Shown one piece after another: positions 22,154-37,300 of a DNA stretch of 64,000 nucleotides. The translations under genes were made by a program, and so were the position numbers. Location of the stretch: positions 37,706,608 through 37,770,607 of the forward strand of contig OX246739.1 in NCBI GenBank assembly GCA_945910005.1. Reading direction: 5' to 3'. This stretch comes from Isoperla grammatica. Taxonomy: Eukaryota > Arthropoda > Insecta > Plecoptera > Perlodidae. The notes beneath the pieces were generated by a model, which saw only the letters and a list, made by a program, of their open reading frames with translations, had not been told where the DNA came from and did no database searches. Position 1 is the first letter of the stretch. Every line of letters starts with the position of its first letter.

Positions 22154-22322
22154 CTAATTTGATTGGTCGGAACGATCCACCAGCAGCCGCAAGCCAGGCA
22201 TGTACTTCAAGTTGTGGCCTACATAATCCATGCCATAGCGCACTGTCTCCGAGTAGGAGTAGACCATGTACAGCAGTGTTCCCCAGAAAATGATTGACCA
22301 TAGTACATCTACGACCCATAAG
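22154..22322 (-). CDS. FAR: FAR exon 8 (C-terminal, with membrane helix and stop)
   Basis: Acceptor cttttgcag/C; phase 2 junction from exon 7. It codes LWVVDVLWSIIFWGTLLYMV, a membrane helix, then a polar tail ending DRSDQSN and TAG. A C-terminal helix is normal for insect FARs. Confidence 0.9.
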
Positions 22323-25300
22323 CTGCAAAAGAATAAACAAGCGTGTTACAAGTTTATATTGAAAATGGATATAGTATTATTAGATAACATTACGATTAGA
22401 TTAAGATTAAGAGATTAAGGTTGGATTAAAATAAAAAAAGATTAAGATTAAGAGATTAAGATTAGATAAAGATTATTCTAAGGTCCAGTGTTACAATGAC
22501 CCATTAACTACTCATTCGTCGAAAAGTTTGTTGTCTCCATGGTAACGACCAATTAAAACTCTTGAAATCCTCCAAATAGCTTAATTACTACAAATAACTT
22601 TCCTATTAGGAGATTGTAAGACCGGCCCTAAGGGTAAAGTTACATAGTAAATAAACTCAACTGAAGCCTAAAATACTATTTTCTTACCTTAACCACAGAT
22701 AACCTATTTTAGATTGAATGTGGTTTAAGTACTTATAAGTCCTTACAGACTTACTTCATGTGCACATTGGATCAATTTGAGCAATGATTGACGAATCCTA
22801 CGTTTAGCCTTTTCGCTCGGTTAACTTGTGAACCCAAACGAAACTGAACCCATTGTTGTTGAAAACAAGTAACATACATAATAAGTGAACTGGAATTGAA
22901 ATACGAATACTCGTGTGCAAATTTTGAAAATTGTTATGTCAGAATATGTTTACCTAGAGTGATATATACTAAACAAATAACTATGGAAATCATGGTACAA
23001 CTAATGATCGGAATATTTTGGATATGGATCGACGCAAAAGTATAATGTAAGCTCCACATACATTTTGAGGTTCCGTCGGCAGCGAGGCAGAGTTGAGAGG
23101 GGCTCCTTCAGACAATACTGACGCGATCCAAGAACCATCTTCAGCACGTAGTCCACATTGTCGATCTCCTCAAAATTCATGGGGAAGACTTTTTTATCCG
23201 CTTCTGTCATTTCGTCCCGCAACGCCATGAAATTAGTGCTGGCGAACTTCCACTGTCGGGTAGTGAAGAACTGCAGCAGTCCGAGCCCCTCGTAGATCCT
23301 CCATTGGATGCGCACCAAGCTGGAACAACGTGTACTGGATAGGTGGCGCTCTTCAGAGGAATAACCGAAATACTAATTATATTAGAGAAAATGCTCTCTT
23401 CTCTAAATATGAGTGATTTGAATATTATTTTAAACATTTCTCCGAAAAACTTGTGCAACTATTTATTGTTGTGTATCAAGATTCAATGGTAAAGCTTGAG
23501 TTCTATAGATAAAGTTTGCTGGGAGCGCAACTCTCCATTTTAAGAATTCGTACATTAAGGATCGATGCAATGTTCGAGGATGTTGTATTTCAGGGTGTGA
23601 ATTAACTAGACTTGGTAAACATTGATGGGATTGATGAGCAAAGCAAGACAAAAGTGGGGTTAATTGTTATAGCTACCACTTACCTTAGTTGGTGTATTTT
23701 TATTTTATTTTTGAATGAGTCGTTTTAATAGTGAGTGTATGTTAATTTTATTGGAACATATGTATTAATGAGAACCTATCAATTAAGTATATTATATCCA
23801 ATTGTGCCTGGAATTGTTAATTCTGTTGTTGGATAAATAAATAATAATAATAATAATAATAATAATAAACATTGACGAAGGTTGGATTTCATCGACAACT
23901 TGAAACCTATCTGCGATACCGTCGCCTGTAGTAAAAAGAAGAACGAAATCGAGCACTATTCTGAAACTAGCAAACAAAAGACTAAATTTTTCAGTCTGGC
24001 TAGTTCTGACTGTCCATATATCATAGTAATAAACAAGAGGAAATGAGATTTGGGTAAATTTACGTGCCACTATAAACGTAACAATATAATTCTCCAATAG
24101 CATAGTCCAGAGCTTCACACTACAGTAAGTGGTATTTATAACAGAACACACTGATTTGCATTGCTCTTGAACTGTTCTGTATTGCACAACATTCTGAAAA
24201 TATAAATTGGAGACATGATTTATTAAATTGAATTCTACAAACAGAATTATCAGGTTGTGTTAATCTTGGCTCCAATTAAATGTGCAGTTATGTGACCTTT
24301 AAACTCTAAACTCTATACAAGTAATAAACTTTGGCCCCTGAGAAACAACTGAACATTTGAAGTGCACTCGCTCACTAGCATTAAACTATACTCACAATCT
24401 CTTCTGCCGGAAGATGACCATCAAAAAGTCGACGAAGTAAGCTGGAATGAAGTGCAAGAAGACGACCAAGAACATGTGATAGTAGTAGTTGCTGTGGATG
24501 TTACCGCCGGGGTACCAGGCCATCATCTCGAAGGGGAACTGGTAAACAAGTCTTCGACCAATATCCAGGGTGTCTTTCCATGTGACGCTCTTCACTGACG
24601 ACACTGTCATATTGAACACGGGGATCTCGGCGGGCCTGAGACAAAACACTTGTTACTTTACTCTGTAACACTTGCTTTTCAGCTTGTTCCACAGCAACCT
24701 TGGGGATAATGACGTCATTGATGAGTGAGACATTTACAAACCATATGTTAGAATTATCAAAATCCACCCAATGATTGACTTCGACTCACTTATGACGTCA
24801 GCATTCACAAGGTTGGTGTGGAACCACTTTATCAAGCCATCGATACCAACGTTCAGAAACGATCGTGACTTTCGTAACAACCGTGTTGCCAATTACTTTT
24901 TGCAATTAGCTTTTCGTAGTTTAATAGCATATTGGAACTGGACCAAGAGGTGGTTATAAAAATGAAAGTACGAAATTATCTAAATCAGTGGTTCTGAAAC
25001 TTTACTCGGACGGTCCATGTTTCTATCATACTTTGATTTTAATTTTGTTATTAATTCTGATAATTTTTAAATTTTTACTTAATTATTAATACACTCACCA
25101 ATGAATAGTCATATTTTAACTTGTCCTATACAATACGAAAACAATGTTTAATTTTTTCAATGGTTAATATCCTATACTTTCAATTCTCTTTCATTGTCAG
25201 CAGTCCAAAAATTCTCTTTTTCTTTGTCACAATCAGCGTGAGAGCAATAGAGTTAACTGAGGTAACATAAAACTACCAAATACTGCTTTTGAACAGAACC

Positions 25301-28300
25301 GATCTTAATTTACATTTCCCTTTATTTTCCAGTACTTCTTTACCTCAAGTCATATCTATTTGTGACAGGATTTCTTGATTGACTATTTGACATTGAAACT
25401 TTGGTAGCCCGATAATAGTGACAACACATTTTACTTGGCTGCATCTCACAAGTGCATCTGCATCTCTAATTTTGTTATCAGTTTATCAAGATTCAGTACG
25501 ACCGACCTCACTTCCACTTTTCCCATCAATCTAGTACATTTTAACATACTCTTTTCTTGAACTCAGTCCGTCTATATTGTAGACACATTGTATTGTACCT
25601 CTACTATGTTTAAATAAAAACTAACTTCAACTTCAACTATCGGTCAACTTTCTGTCAACAACTTTCTGTATGTCTGTCTTTGTCTTTGTCTTTGTCTTTG
25701 TCTTTGTCTTTGTCTTTGTCTTTGTCTTTGTGGTAACCGCGACAATATTGGTCACTGTTTTAGATGTCCGCAGGCTTGTTGAGTTTGAGAACCACTAATC
25801 TAGATAATATAGTTACATTCATAGTATACCTCGTCAAAACGGAATGCCAGCATCCGTCGTTTTATAGATGTTTGCTCGTATTTGAAGTAGCTTATTTTCT
25901 CACATGATAAAACTAACAATACTCATCGAAAGCAATATTATGATTAATAAAATAACTAAATAATTCTATATAGATTCCTAAAAAGGTCCTTCAATAGTAA
26001 TATTACTTTGGTTTTGTCACAAAATAATGTTCAAACGAACATGTTCTTGTAACGTTTCACCAAACATACAACAATATTATGTAACACATCAAGGTGATTT
26101 GTTTGGCGTTTAACGGCTGGAACACATTTTGTTCACAACCGTACAATGGTTTTAGTCATGCGTAAAAACCAAGAAGTGCATACATCTAACAATTAATCGT
26201 TACAGCTTATAAACTAAACAACAAACTAACATACAAAATGCCAACTTTATGGACGACATTATCACATTCTAATCGAATCAAGTTAGGTCGTTATAAACCA
26301 AAGTTGAAGCAAAGAAACTTGTCACATAGGTATGCCTTCCATATTCCAGAAGCGCCAAACTGTCCCTACTCAATCCAAACTTATGGCCACCTACTTCTCG
26401 GGCGCGCTTCCGGTCTTGGCCGCTATGCCGATGAGAGCGCTGATGGCGTGGTCCACGGGGACTATGTCTACGTAGTACTCGCCAATGCAATACATGGAGC
26501 GGATCACTCCCTTGCCTGCCCCGACCATTATACCTGTTGGACCGTTCAGGTTGTCCACCCAGCCCGGACAGGGTTCCTCGCTAGCCGACGTTACTGAAAC
26601 ATAGCCATGTCCGGGCTTCGTCAGACAACAGTCAGCCGGTTCAAAGCAATGGTCGTCAAATAAATAGTGATGGTCAAACATTGTCAGCATGTAGATATCG
26701 ATGTCAGCAATGGTAAGCAATCGGTCAGTACGTAGACATCATTGGTTATAGCAATCGTCAGCGTGGAGACATCATTGGTTAGGAATGGTCAGCATGTAGA
26801 TATCAATAATTTGCGATCGTCAGTTTGTAGATATCATTGGTTAGCAATCGTCAACTTGATGATATGAATGTATTGGTTAGAAATGGTTAGCATGTAGCTA
26901 TCAATGATTTGCGATCGTCAGTTTGTAGATATCGTTGGTTAGCAATCGTCAACTTATAGATATGAATGTATTGGTTAGAAATGGTCAGCATGTAGCTATC
27001 AATAATTTGCGATCGTCAGTTTGTAGATATCATTGGTTAGCAATCGTCAACTTGTAGATATGAATGTATTGGTTAGAAATGGTCAGCATGTAGCTATCAA
27101 TAATTTGCGATCGTCAGTTTGTAGATATCATTGGTTAGCAATCGTCAACTTGTAGATATGAATGTTCAGGAGTGGTATATAGACATCATTGGTTGGGAAT
27201 GGTCAGCATTTAGATCTCAATCACTTGCGATCGTCAGGTTTTGGTTATCAATGGTAAGCAATCGTCATCACGTAGACATCAATGGTACGCAATGATAATT
27301 ATGTAGACATCAAAAGTAAACAATGATAAGTATGTATATATCAATGGTCATGAATGGTATGTACACAATAATCGTACTCAATGATAATTATGTAGACATC
27401 AATAGTAAGAAATCGTCAGCACGTAGACATCAATGGTAAGCAATAATTAGCATGTAGACATCAAAGGTCAGGATGGTGTGTAGACATAAATGGTGAGCAA
27501 TCGTCAGCACGTAGACATCATGCTGCATTACAGTTGTGTGCAGCCTGGCAACAGAAACTCAAATGTTGTTCAGGATTTCTCGTGAAGAGTCGGTTATCAT
27601 CGTTTGAGACACACGGGCGCATGTTTGTATATTGTAATTATATGTATTGGTGCTTCGTAATAACTGAATTTCCTTCACGCCGACTCGTTTAACATCAACC
27701 GTGGTTTCTGGATCTTAGTACTTGTTTCGATGCGTCGATTTTATGTGAACCGAAAGTTATTCTTTTTTGAATAGATCTTCAAAACTTTGTGTTACATAAG
27801 AATGTATAGGCCAACATTTTATTTTAATACTAAAATGGTACTAATGGTCCCTTTAGTAATCGTCATATTGGTGTATCAATTGTTTCACGAGCCTGAAATA
27901 TGTTCTTCCGAAGTAGTACCCGATTTTTCTTTTTAAGTTTTATACTTAAAATTTATATTTGTGACAACATGTCACTAATAATTATTTTATTTTATTACAC
28001 TAAAAATAATTTAAGCCGAAAATGTCGATACAGTGGTATTTAGTAGGCATACCTACTCATACTTATGTGATGTGTGTTGTTTCTTGGTTGTTTTGTTTGA
28101 AGTACACTACTACCAAAAGCCACACGCTCTAATAAATTTAACATGTATTTTAATTTGCAGACATACCTGCTTTAATACCATCATGCTTTAAATTAAATTT
28201 TGTTAAATACAATATAATTGTTACTGAGATTGAACTTTGGAAACCATAAATTTGAGTATTTAGTTCACAATAATCTCAATTAATTTTGTTAGTATAACAT

Positions 28301-31300
28301 ATATGAACCACAGGAAAGATTGAAAATTGTAAATCAACACCCTTGATTATCAATACCTTTTCCTTTTGGTATCGAACCCTCACAGGCTAGAGTACTGCCG
28401 GAGGTTCCATATGAAATCCCATACCTTATTAATATCATACCATGGCTAATATGGAAGGGCACGTTTTGGGGATGAGCCCAAATACTATAATAGACGCTAT
28501 CGCTTTAGCATCTATTACAGTATTTGATAAGCCCTCCCTGGAAAAATAATAAGTAATAGAAAGCACACATGGAAGAATGAAAACAAACACAGTCACAAAA
28601 GTGGGCCCTGAATACAAAACACAAACCAATTGTTTTATCCATTGTTATTCATCATTTAATTTTTTTTTTGCCTTATATCAGTGATTTGCACACAGTTGCA
28701 GAGATCAAGCAATAAACCGACCATGTGTATACATTAAGCTGATACAACAACTACAAGAGCCCATAACAGAGGCAGCGCTAAAAATAGACGTAAAAACACG
28801 TAGGTACGTCTAACCGCTATCGAAAAAAGTCACACGTTGTAGCCACTTCTATCGGTACACACAGAACAAAGTAGATCATTTGATTGTGTTAATATCTTGC
28901 TAATTGCTACTTTCGTTGTTGTATTCATTTGCGGAATCTATAGAAATATCTAACAATTTCCGGAAATTAACGTTATTCAATACTTATTTAGGTACTTATT
29001 GATACATCTAGCTAGAACACGCCAACTTAACATTTCTGATTAATACTTATTAATAATAATAATCTTTAAATCAGTTCCAACTGTGTCGGCTTGATGGTGG
29101 TTTACCGCCGTGTCCGTACTTATTGTTAATACAAATTTTGTCAACTGAACTTGTGAGTGAAGCGTGACGCAATACCCTGTTACAAATGGTGGCTTTCGTA
29201 TTGAGAACTACCCCTTTATTATATTCAAGTGGATGAGTAATTCTGTGAATACTTAATCATAGTCTATTCATTTCTATTTGCCATTAAACAAGCTGCAAGT
29301 TTAATAACATCATAAAACCAACACTATCTGAGCGACGACGACACTAGCTCATTATAGGCACCTGTCAGTAGCGTGTGGTTGGTACTTAAACATAATAACA
29401 CGCCTATTATGTTTCATTGCCGCATTGAAGGACAAACTGAATAGTTATTATTGGTGATGATTAATTGCGAATTATGACAGTGTAATCCCTTCATAAATGC
29501 ATATTCTATAGGTTACGGATGAGGCATGCAGTACAATAATTTCCTTTCACCACGGTAGAAACAGATCTCCTGGCACCCCCTCCCCCAACTCATACACGGC
29601 ATCCCTGTCTATAGCCAGAAGGCCAACAAGTGTGCGGTATATAACTTGAAGTACAATACATACAATAGTGAATACAACAGCGAAGCCCGTTCAGCTACTT
29701 CCTGATTGACGTTGGCTGGAAAAACAATCAAATGTTTCTCGAGCCAGCAGGGTACTTTCAATGTGTTTACACTTACCATAATTAGTGTGTTGTATTTGGT
29801 ATCTGAACATTTTTTCAGGCAGAGCAGAAATTTTAAATACGTATTTCATTTCGATACGGGACTGAGGAGTAAATAGTAATCGACGATCTCTGAACAATGT
29901 TCGCTTCTCTTTTAACTACCAAACGTATCACCAATTTGCTGTTTTAAGTATACTTTATTCTTATTTTATAACTGGTAGTGTTTCTGTTTTATGGGAAGTG
30001 CTAAAATAACTTCTTTGCATTCGACTAACAAAAACACAGGAGATTTCAGAAACTAAGGCAAAGTGATAACTATGCGGCGTGCCGAAATTTAGTTTTCCCG
30101 TAGCACCAAAATGAGTATACAATACCCGAGCCCATAGCACTCATACGATCACCTACTTCTCAACAGTGGTTCCGATCTTGGCCGCTATCGCGATGAGAGC
30201 GCTGATGCCGTGGTCCACCGGTATTATATCTATGAGGTACTCGCCAATGCAATACATGGTGCGGATAACTCCCTTGCCTCCTCCGACCAAGATACCTGTG
30301 GGCCCGTTCAGATTGTCCACCCAGCCTACGACGGGCTCCTCATAGGCGCTCGTCACTGAAAAATTGGCCGATGAAGATCAACAAGTGCTACGACCCACGT
30401 ACCCTCACATCCGCCCACGTGACTATTCGCTGGACATTGTGTTCACACGACGAGCGTTGAGGAGTAGCAGGCAAATGATGGTGATGATGAAGCTTACCTT
30501 TGATGTACTGGGATGAGCTAAAACTACCCTGTAGCTCTTAGATTGCTTCACATTTAGGATTCATAAGATGAGCATTCAGGGATATCAGGCATATATTGGT
30601 GATTGTGGAGTTTCCTCTAAGATAAACCAGGATGAACTACATCTCCTACGTGACTCTTTGTAATTGACAGTATAGCGGCCTTTACACGTACACTCTTGCG
30701 CGCACGCTTGCGTGTCGCGTTCTTTCAAGAAGGAAAGGCCGCGCGCAAAACCGTGGGTTGGAGCGCCGCGCAAGAGTGTGGTGTCTAAAACTGCATCACA
30801 CTCTTGCGCGCACGCTCTGCAGGGAAACGAAAGCGCGCGAGTGAAGAGAGTGTGCGTGTAAATGCTAATCCCTTCGTCTTTACCACACTTTTGCGAGGCG
30901 CGTGGAGTGTTCGGAGTGTTCAGATGATTCACGACGTTCTTTCCCTTGCAAGCTTGCTTTTACACGGACAGTTTTACCTGCACTCTTGCGCGCGCGCAAC
31001 CCTCAGATGATTCGCGACGTTCTTTCCCTTGCAAGGCATTTGCTTTTACACGGACAGTTTTACCTGCAGGAAAGAACGCGCAACAACGAATCCCGCGCGC
31101 AAGAGTGTACGTGTAAAGGCCCCTTATGGTGACAAAGCTGACCTAAAATATACTGTGATGGACAATAGTAAACAAGGTCAAATAACTTTACTGACTTCTC
31201 GACCATCGAGTGACATATTCTAGCTGAACTTCTGATCATCAAGGTTGTCACTTGTTGGAGATGACAGAAGAATAAAATTGTTCTGCGAGGAGGGTGGCGG

Positions 31301-34300
31301 TTGGAAGAGAAGATTAAATTGAAAATACTGATGGAAGAGCATGACGATATATTGGTCTCTTGCTTGAGATGCAGTGGCCGTCATGAGGCAAAAACTCTTT
31401 CATCATCGCCCTTTGTCTGTTCAATGTCACCCAATACTGATGACTATTTACAATGTATGCGCCAATATTCTACGTCATGAAAACCCATTTAGTTAGTTCA
31501 TCAATCATAATTCAAAGTTAATAAGGGCACCGAGATAGGCTCTTAATTGCCTAAGCATACAAAAACTCTCGTGCTTGCTGTAACAGTGCACAATCGTGTC
31601 TAGACGTGTAATTGAAGGACAGTCTGTACTAAACATAACACAAACAGTTCTGGAAAGTAGTTATGTACCTCATTACAAAATATGGTTTTTCATCCTACTA
31701 TAAGCTTTGGCTTCAACCACTCAAAGACAGTTTAAGTGAAGCAAAAGTGTTTTAAATCCAACTAAAATAATATGGTGGATGTTGAAAGGGTTTTGTAGCT
31801 TGTTGCGGAAAGTGAGGAATTTCTGGCCATCCGAATAAACGATCGCTTTGAGTGTGTGAACAAAGTTTAAAATTGAGAAAGGACGAAAACGATCACATTC
31901 AGGTTTTCTCTCTTGAGTGAACCAATTATCATCGCATACATTTATTTCGCTATACATGGTGCCATATTCTGTACACAAGACATGATGGTGAGAGGAACCC
32001 AAGAATTATTAGATAAGAAATATTGAGCAGGCTTAGTACTTGGACGGTGTTAACATTTCGTACTGGTGCACTTTACACGGTGCATTTTATGCAATTAACA
32101 TCGCTCTGTTGAAAGCATAACTCGTCAGTGCACAACGTACGTTCTGCATTCAGTCTGCGCAGACATAATTGATGGTGTGTTATGTTAATGTAATGTTAGT
32201 GTTATGCGTACTACCTGTATTAGATTTAGGTTTCAAGATTTGAAAGGAATGATTGGTGACTTCCCGTGTTTCTGATTTCGGGAAATTTGATTACTCTCAT
32301 ATTGAACTCTGTCTCTTTATCTGTATTGAACAAAATTTCATTAATTAACTGTTACGTCTTCACCTGAAAAATTCCTTCGGCTTGATATTTGATCAGAAAT
32401 CTGGCATATTGTCTACATAAGATTGCATTTTATTACATTTGATTTTAGCTTCCCAAATTATTTTTGTCCACATATTGGTAGATAGGGTTGATTTTACAAG
32501 TTGACGCCTGTAGTCAAAAAGAGAAAATAAGTAGTTAAAATAGGACAGAAATTTCATGTCACACATGGCACAGTCAGGTGATTGAACGTTGATGAACTTC
32601 ACAAAAATTATTCTGAAATCAAATAAATCCTAAAAGTTATGAGAACATGAAGATATTAGTCAACACATATATTTAATTATTGGGAACATTATATTACGTG
32701 TTAATTAAGGAAGAAAATAAAAGCTTAAACAATGTAATACTGATTGATAATACTGATTAATAATTTTCCACATTCACACTCGCTGTAACCGAAAAAACCA
32801 TTATGAATACATAAATTCCAAACACAGGGATGCAAGGATCTAGCAATTGAAAAGCTTTGACATAATTTTCAGATATTTGAACCACTACGATCTACCTAAA
32901 TGTTGAAGATTTCAAAGCCATGGTGGATGGTTATCGTTATGGTCAGATATAAAAGATATTAGCACTCGTTTCGAAGGGCTTACCTATAGCTGGTCTGGCG
33001 ATCGCCATTGGCATATTGGGGAACTCATCCACAATCAGTTTCTCTGCAAGACGCTTCGAGTAGGTGTAGGTGTTGGGGTGAGGGTGCATCAACCTGCAAC
33101 ACGATAACAGGCGTCACCACATATTATGTAAGTGCACCTAGAATCTCACTCTTTACTCTCCACAGTTTCTGTAAAATCCATTTTAGTTGAGAAGGCAGGG
33201 ATGGTGAATTATTTTTTAACCAGTAGGCCTACTCAGAATGCAGAAAACACGCAACATGTTTCAGATTAATGTCAATAAGTAAGTGGTTATGCCCAGTGTT
33301 TGGAATCGATCAGACTTTAGATTTATATAATGTAATACAGTGGTTATTCATTATTTACACACCTTCTCTGGCTGCAGTCTAGATACGGAACAACGTTTGA
33401 AAAATAATGTTTAATGATGATGATAATTATATCTGGGTTTTACGGCCTATATATTTGTGCAACTTGGCTAATCGACACGATTATATATATGTAATAAATT
33501 ACATTTAATGTTCAAGTAATGTTTATGTTTCCATTATAGAAAAGGAAGTAGTTAGTCAAACCTCAATAACAACTATAAAAAAATTAGATGTTTTGTATAA
33601 AGCATACATAGAACAAAAAAATCAGGATGTCATAAGTGGATCATTAGTTTATCGTTTTTAATGTTGAAACAATTTAATAGTTAGCTATAGATAACGGAAG
33701 TGACTAAGCAAATAACTCCAATTTGAATGTTGCAACAAAATAAAGAAACTCGATTATTATGCGTCACCATCAGCCTAATTAACACGAGCACATGCAAATG
33801 ATATATGCAATGTGTATTATCCTCATTAAGGCCTGCATAGCCAACTGAGGATGTTCGGTTCCCATGGCTGCGGCCTTGGCGCTTAACTCACACTTTCGCG
33901 TGGTGATTAAGCCGAGTTGACACAGTTTCCACTAGGCTACCATTGTCTGCATGGCGGGTCGGCCGGACCGATCCTAGTCGAAACGTAGACGTGAAAGTGG
34001 AAACCGAAAGTATTCACGGGTCCTTCTGGGTGGGGAAAAAACGGGATTTGGCACTCGACGTTTTTGTGAAGGAGAAATCAATACAATGGCGAATGTTTTT
34101 ATAACGTAAAATTACTGAAGCGTTGCAGAATTTGGGGGATAGTTCATCATTTTTATCTCGAATTTTGTACATTGTCATTGTCACAAATATTGAATTATAT
34201 CGAGACCGAAATTCCATCTCGTCAATATTTACTGTATGTCTGGGTACAATGTTCAATGATGATTATTTTAAAACTTTTTTTACAAAATCTAAAACAATAT

Positions 34301-37300
34301 TGGGTATTAAAACAACTGTTGTTGTTATTGTTGTTGTTGTTGTTGTTCCAATCGCCCATTTTGCAGGTTCCATCCGAGCTTTTTTTTAAACAATCCACTT
34401 ATTAATTTCTTAACTTTGCATCACATATAGACGTTTTTATTCAGAATTTTAATAGATATTTTCAATCGCGTAAATGTCTGTTTCTTGTCAAACAAGATAA
34501 TTGCTACTATGCCGTATATTATGAATTGTTTACTTGCCGAGTAATTGCATAATCGCAAACAATGCGGAAGGTACAACTGTACTGATTGCGTGTGAGTGGT
34601 TTAATTAAATATAAATAGTTCATATACGTTCTTATGGTTGACTGAACTTAGCCAGAATGTTAACGCTAAGTGGTTTTATAGTTGCAATTCCATTAACAAC
34701 CTACTGTAGTTGTTGATCAATTAGTAACATGGAAAGATTTATTATTGATGATTGTTCATGGGATCCTGCTATACTCAAGGATTATAATAAAACATGGAAA
34801 ACGTGGAGTTCTGAGTGCTCCGTGGAAAGCTACGTGATGGAAACATACTTCAATGACGTTCTTGTCTGTTCGTCTATCATTGCATACGATTTTTATCAGA
34901 AATATCTTACAAGTCACAATGTTTTTACATATAAGCTTATCCTATTACCGTCAAAAACATTAATACATTATCAAGAAGGCAAAACAATATAAACTAAGAC
35001 TGCGTTAAGAAATTACTTGACAATAAAAGTGGATTTTAATTTGTTTCACTCACAAATAAAAATACGCGTTATTTTAATAGGTTGAAAGGATTATATCATA
35101 ACTAAAAGTGAGACTAATTCTGTAGACGGTCGTTTCAAAAGTGGTTCGATTGCCATTAACTTGAAGTGAAGTTGATCATACCTCGTTTCTACTTGTTGAA
35201 TAATAATTATAGTTTTCTTTTTTGCCATTTTTGTATTTACGTACCGTTTTCATTTATTTATTGCATAATAATTGAAGGGTAAGTTATTGTGATTTTCCCT
35301 ATCCAACAAAACCAACAGGGTTACATTCAGAGTCACTATGATGGATCACCTTATGAATGACGATGACGTCCGGACGAATGTTAGTTAGGATTGCCAGAGA
35401 GAGTACTATTCTTCATAAGTTTCGATCGATGAATATTATTTTATTGTGCTGTTTATGTATTACATGTTTTATAACTAAATGCGATACACAATAGAAAAAA
35501 TAACAAATTAAGAACCCGACTTCTATGCGCGACTTCTAGTTAGTTAATTGAATCTAGTGTTTGTTGTTTGTTTTACCAAATCATTGCCCTGTTTTCCGAA
35601 GCCACGCCAAAGAACGTTTCGTTACGGCCACACCACGAACTGACTTTCACGGTTGTTGCGCACCGTAAGGCCTCGACAGAGTAGATCGTCTTCTATTTGT
35701 CCAAAACACCGCTAATGAATGGCCTCGAAGCCGTTTAGCTTCACATGCGATCTATAGACCAGCCCAATATCTTCTCCGTGACGCGCATATCACACCGCAA
35801 AGGTACAACTCACGTACTGTTAAATATGGAGTTTTATAGTGGAAAAAAGGAATGCAGATCGTGCATTCACTTGAAACATTTGCCCAAACACAAATCTATC
35901 CGCGCAACTATCCAAAAACCGAAAATTCTTTGGTTAAAAAAGTGGAACGATATAAAACTGCATTGGATATAAACAACATTGAACAACAACCCACTTATCG
36001 TTTTGTCAACGAACTTAGTTAGGTAATGACGGTGAAGAAACCACTCTACGAAATTGACAAAAGGTAGGCCTATACAAAACACCACACTCCAGCATGTTAT
36101 ACTACCCACAGCCCCAACGTAAGTAGTCGCTGCATACCTGCCCCTTTCAGGCACATCGATTTAGTTAAGACAAGAGTTAAGTTAAGCTTAGTTTCTGTTT
36201 AGACAAGGCAGATTAGCCACGCCCACTGTTCTAGGTAACCAACCGAAGGTCGTAACTTATCCCTAATGGACCTGTTTCAATAAGATGGTAGAACTAGAGA
36301 AGTATAAAAACATATTGGTACAATTGTACTCGGCTATGTGAGAATACAACGTTGGGGCAACATGACTGTACCTGGGAGTGATCTGTTGGAGAGCGATATC
36401 GTCCATCCATTTGACGCACTGCATGATGTCGTGGGGGTTCTCTGGGGGCTCGTAGGCTCTCTCCTCCAGCACGTCATGGTCACAGTGGCAGAACGCCGTG
36501 GACAAGTGTACTCGGCTATGTGAGAATACTACGTTGGGGCAACATGACTGTACCTGGGAGTGATCTGTTGGAGAGCGATATCGTCCATCCATTTGACGCA
36601 CTGCATGATGTCGTGGGGTTCTCAGGGGGCTCATAGGCTCTCTCCTCCAGCACGTCATGGTCACAGTGGCAGAACGCCGTGGACAATTGTACTCGGCTAT
36701 GTGAGAATACAACGTTGGGGCAACATGACTGTACCTGGGAGTGATCTGTTGGAGAGCGATATCGTCCATCCATTTGACGCACTGCATGATATCGTGGGGG
36801 TTCTCAGGGGGCTCGTAGGCTCTCTCCTCCAGCACGTCATGGTCACAGTGGCAGAACGCCGTGGACAAGTGGACGAAAGCCTGGAACATCAATACACGCC
36901 ATTAGGATTGTATTTCGCGACCCGAGAGTGATTGGGCGGAGAAAAGTGCTCTCATCACAGACAGATCGGAAATTAGTTTGTCTGTTCATAACTTTAAAAC
37001 GACAAGAAAGTCCAAATTTTTATGTACACGAGTCTAGATTGCAGTCATTTTTTAAATAGATTCAGATTTTTATGTGTTTGAATGAAAGAAGAGTTAATTC
37101 AATCAGAAATATCAAACTCATATAATAAGGAAGTCTCATCAAAAATAAATATTCCTCAAAGCACCTAAAAATGGAAGATCATTTTCTAAAAATACGGGTG
37201 GCATAATTTTTATATCTGAGAAGCGTATATTTCCAATTTTATAAGCATTTTAAGTTTGAAATTTGGAACTCCCCGTTCCGTCATTGAAAAACGGCTCTTG

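Noticed and set aside
26238..26597. 119-codon plus-strand frame
   Set aside because: Shadow of FAR exon 5b on the opposite strand.
36263..36892. 209-codon frame as a separate gene
   Set aside because: It is FAR exon 3 and its two tandem copies; no independent start is needed.
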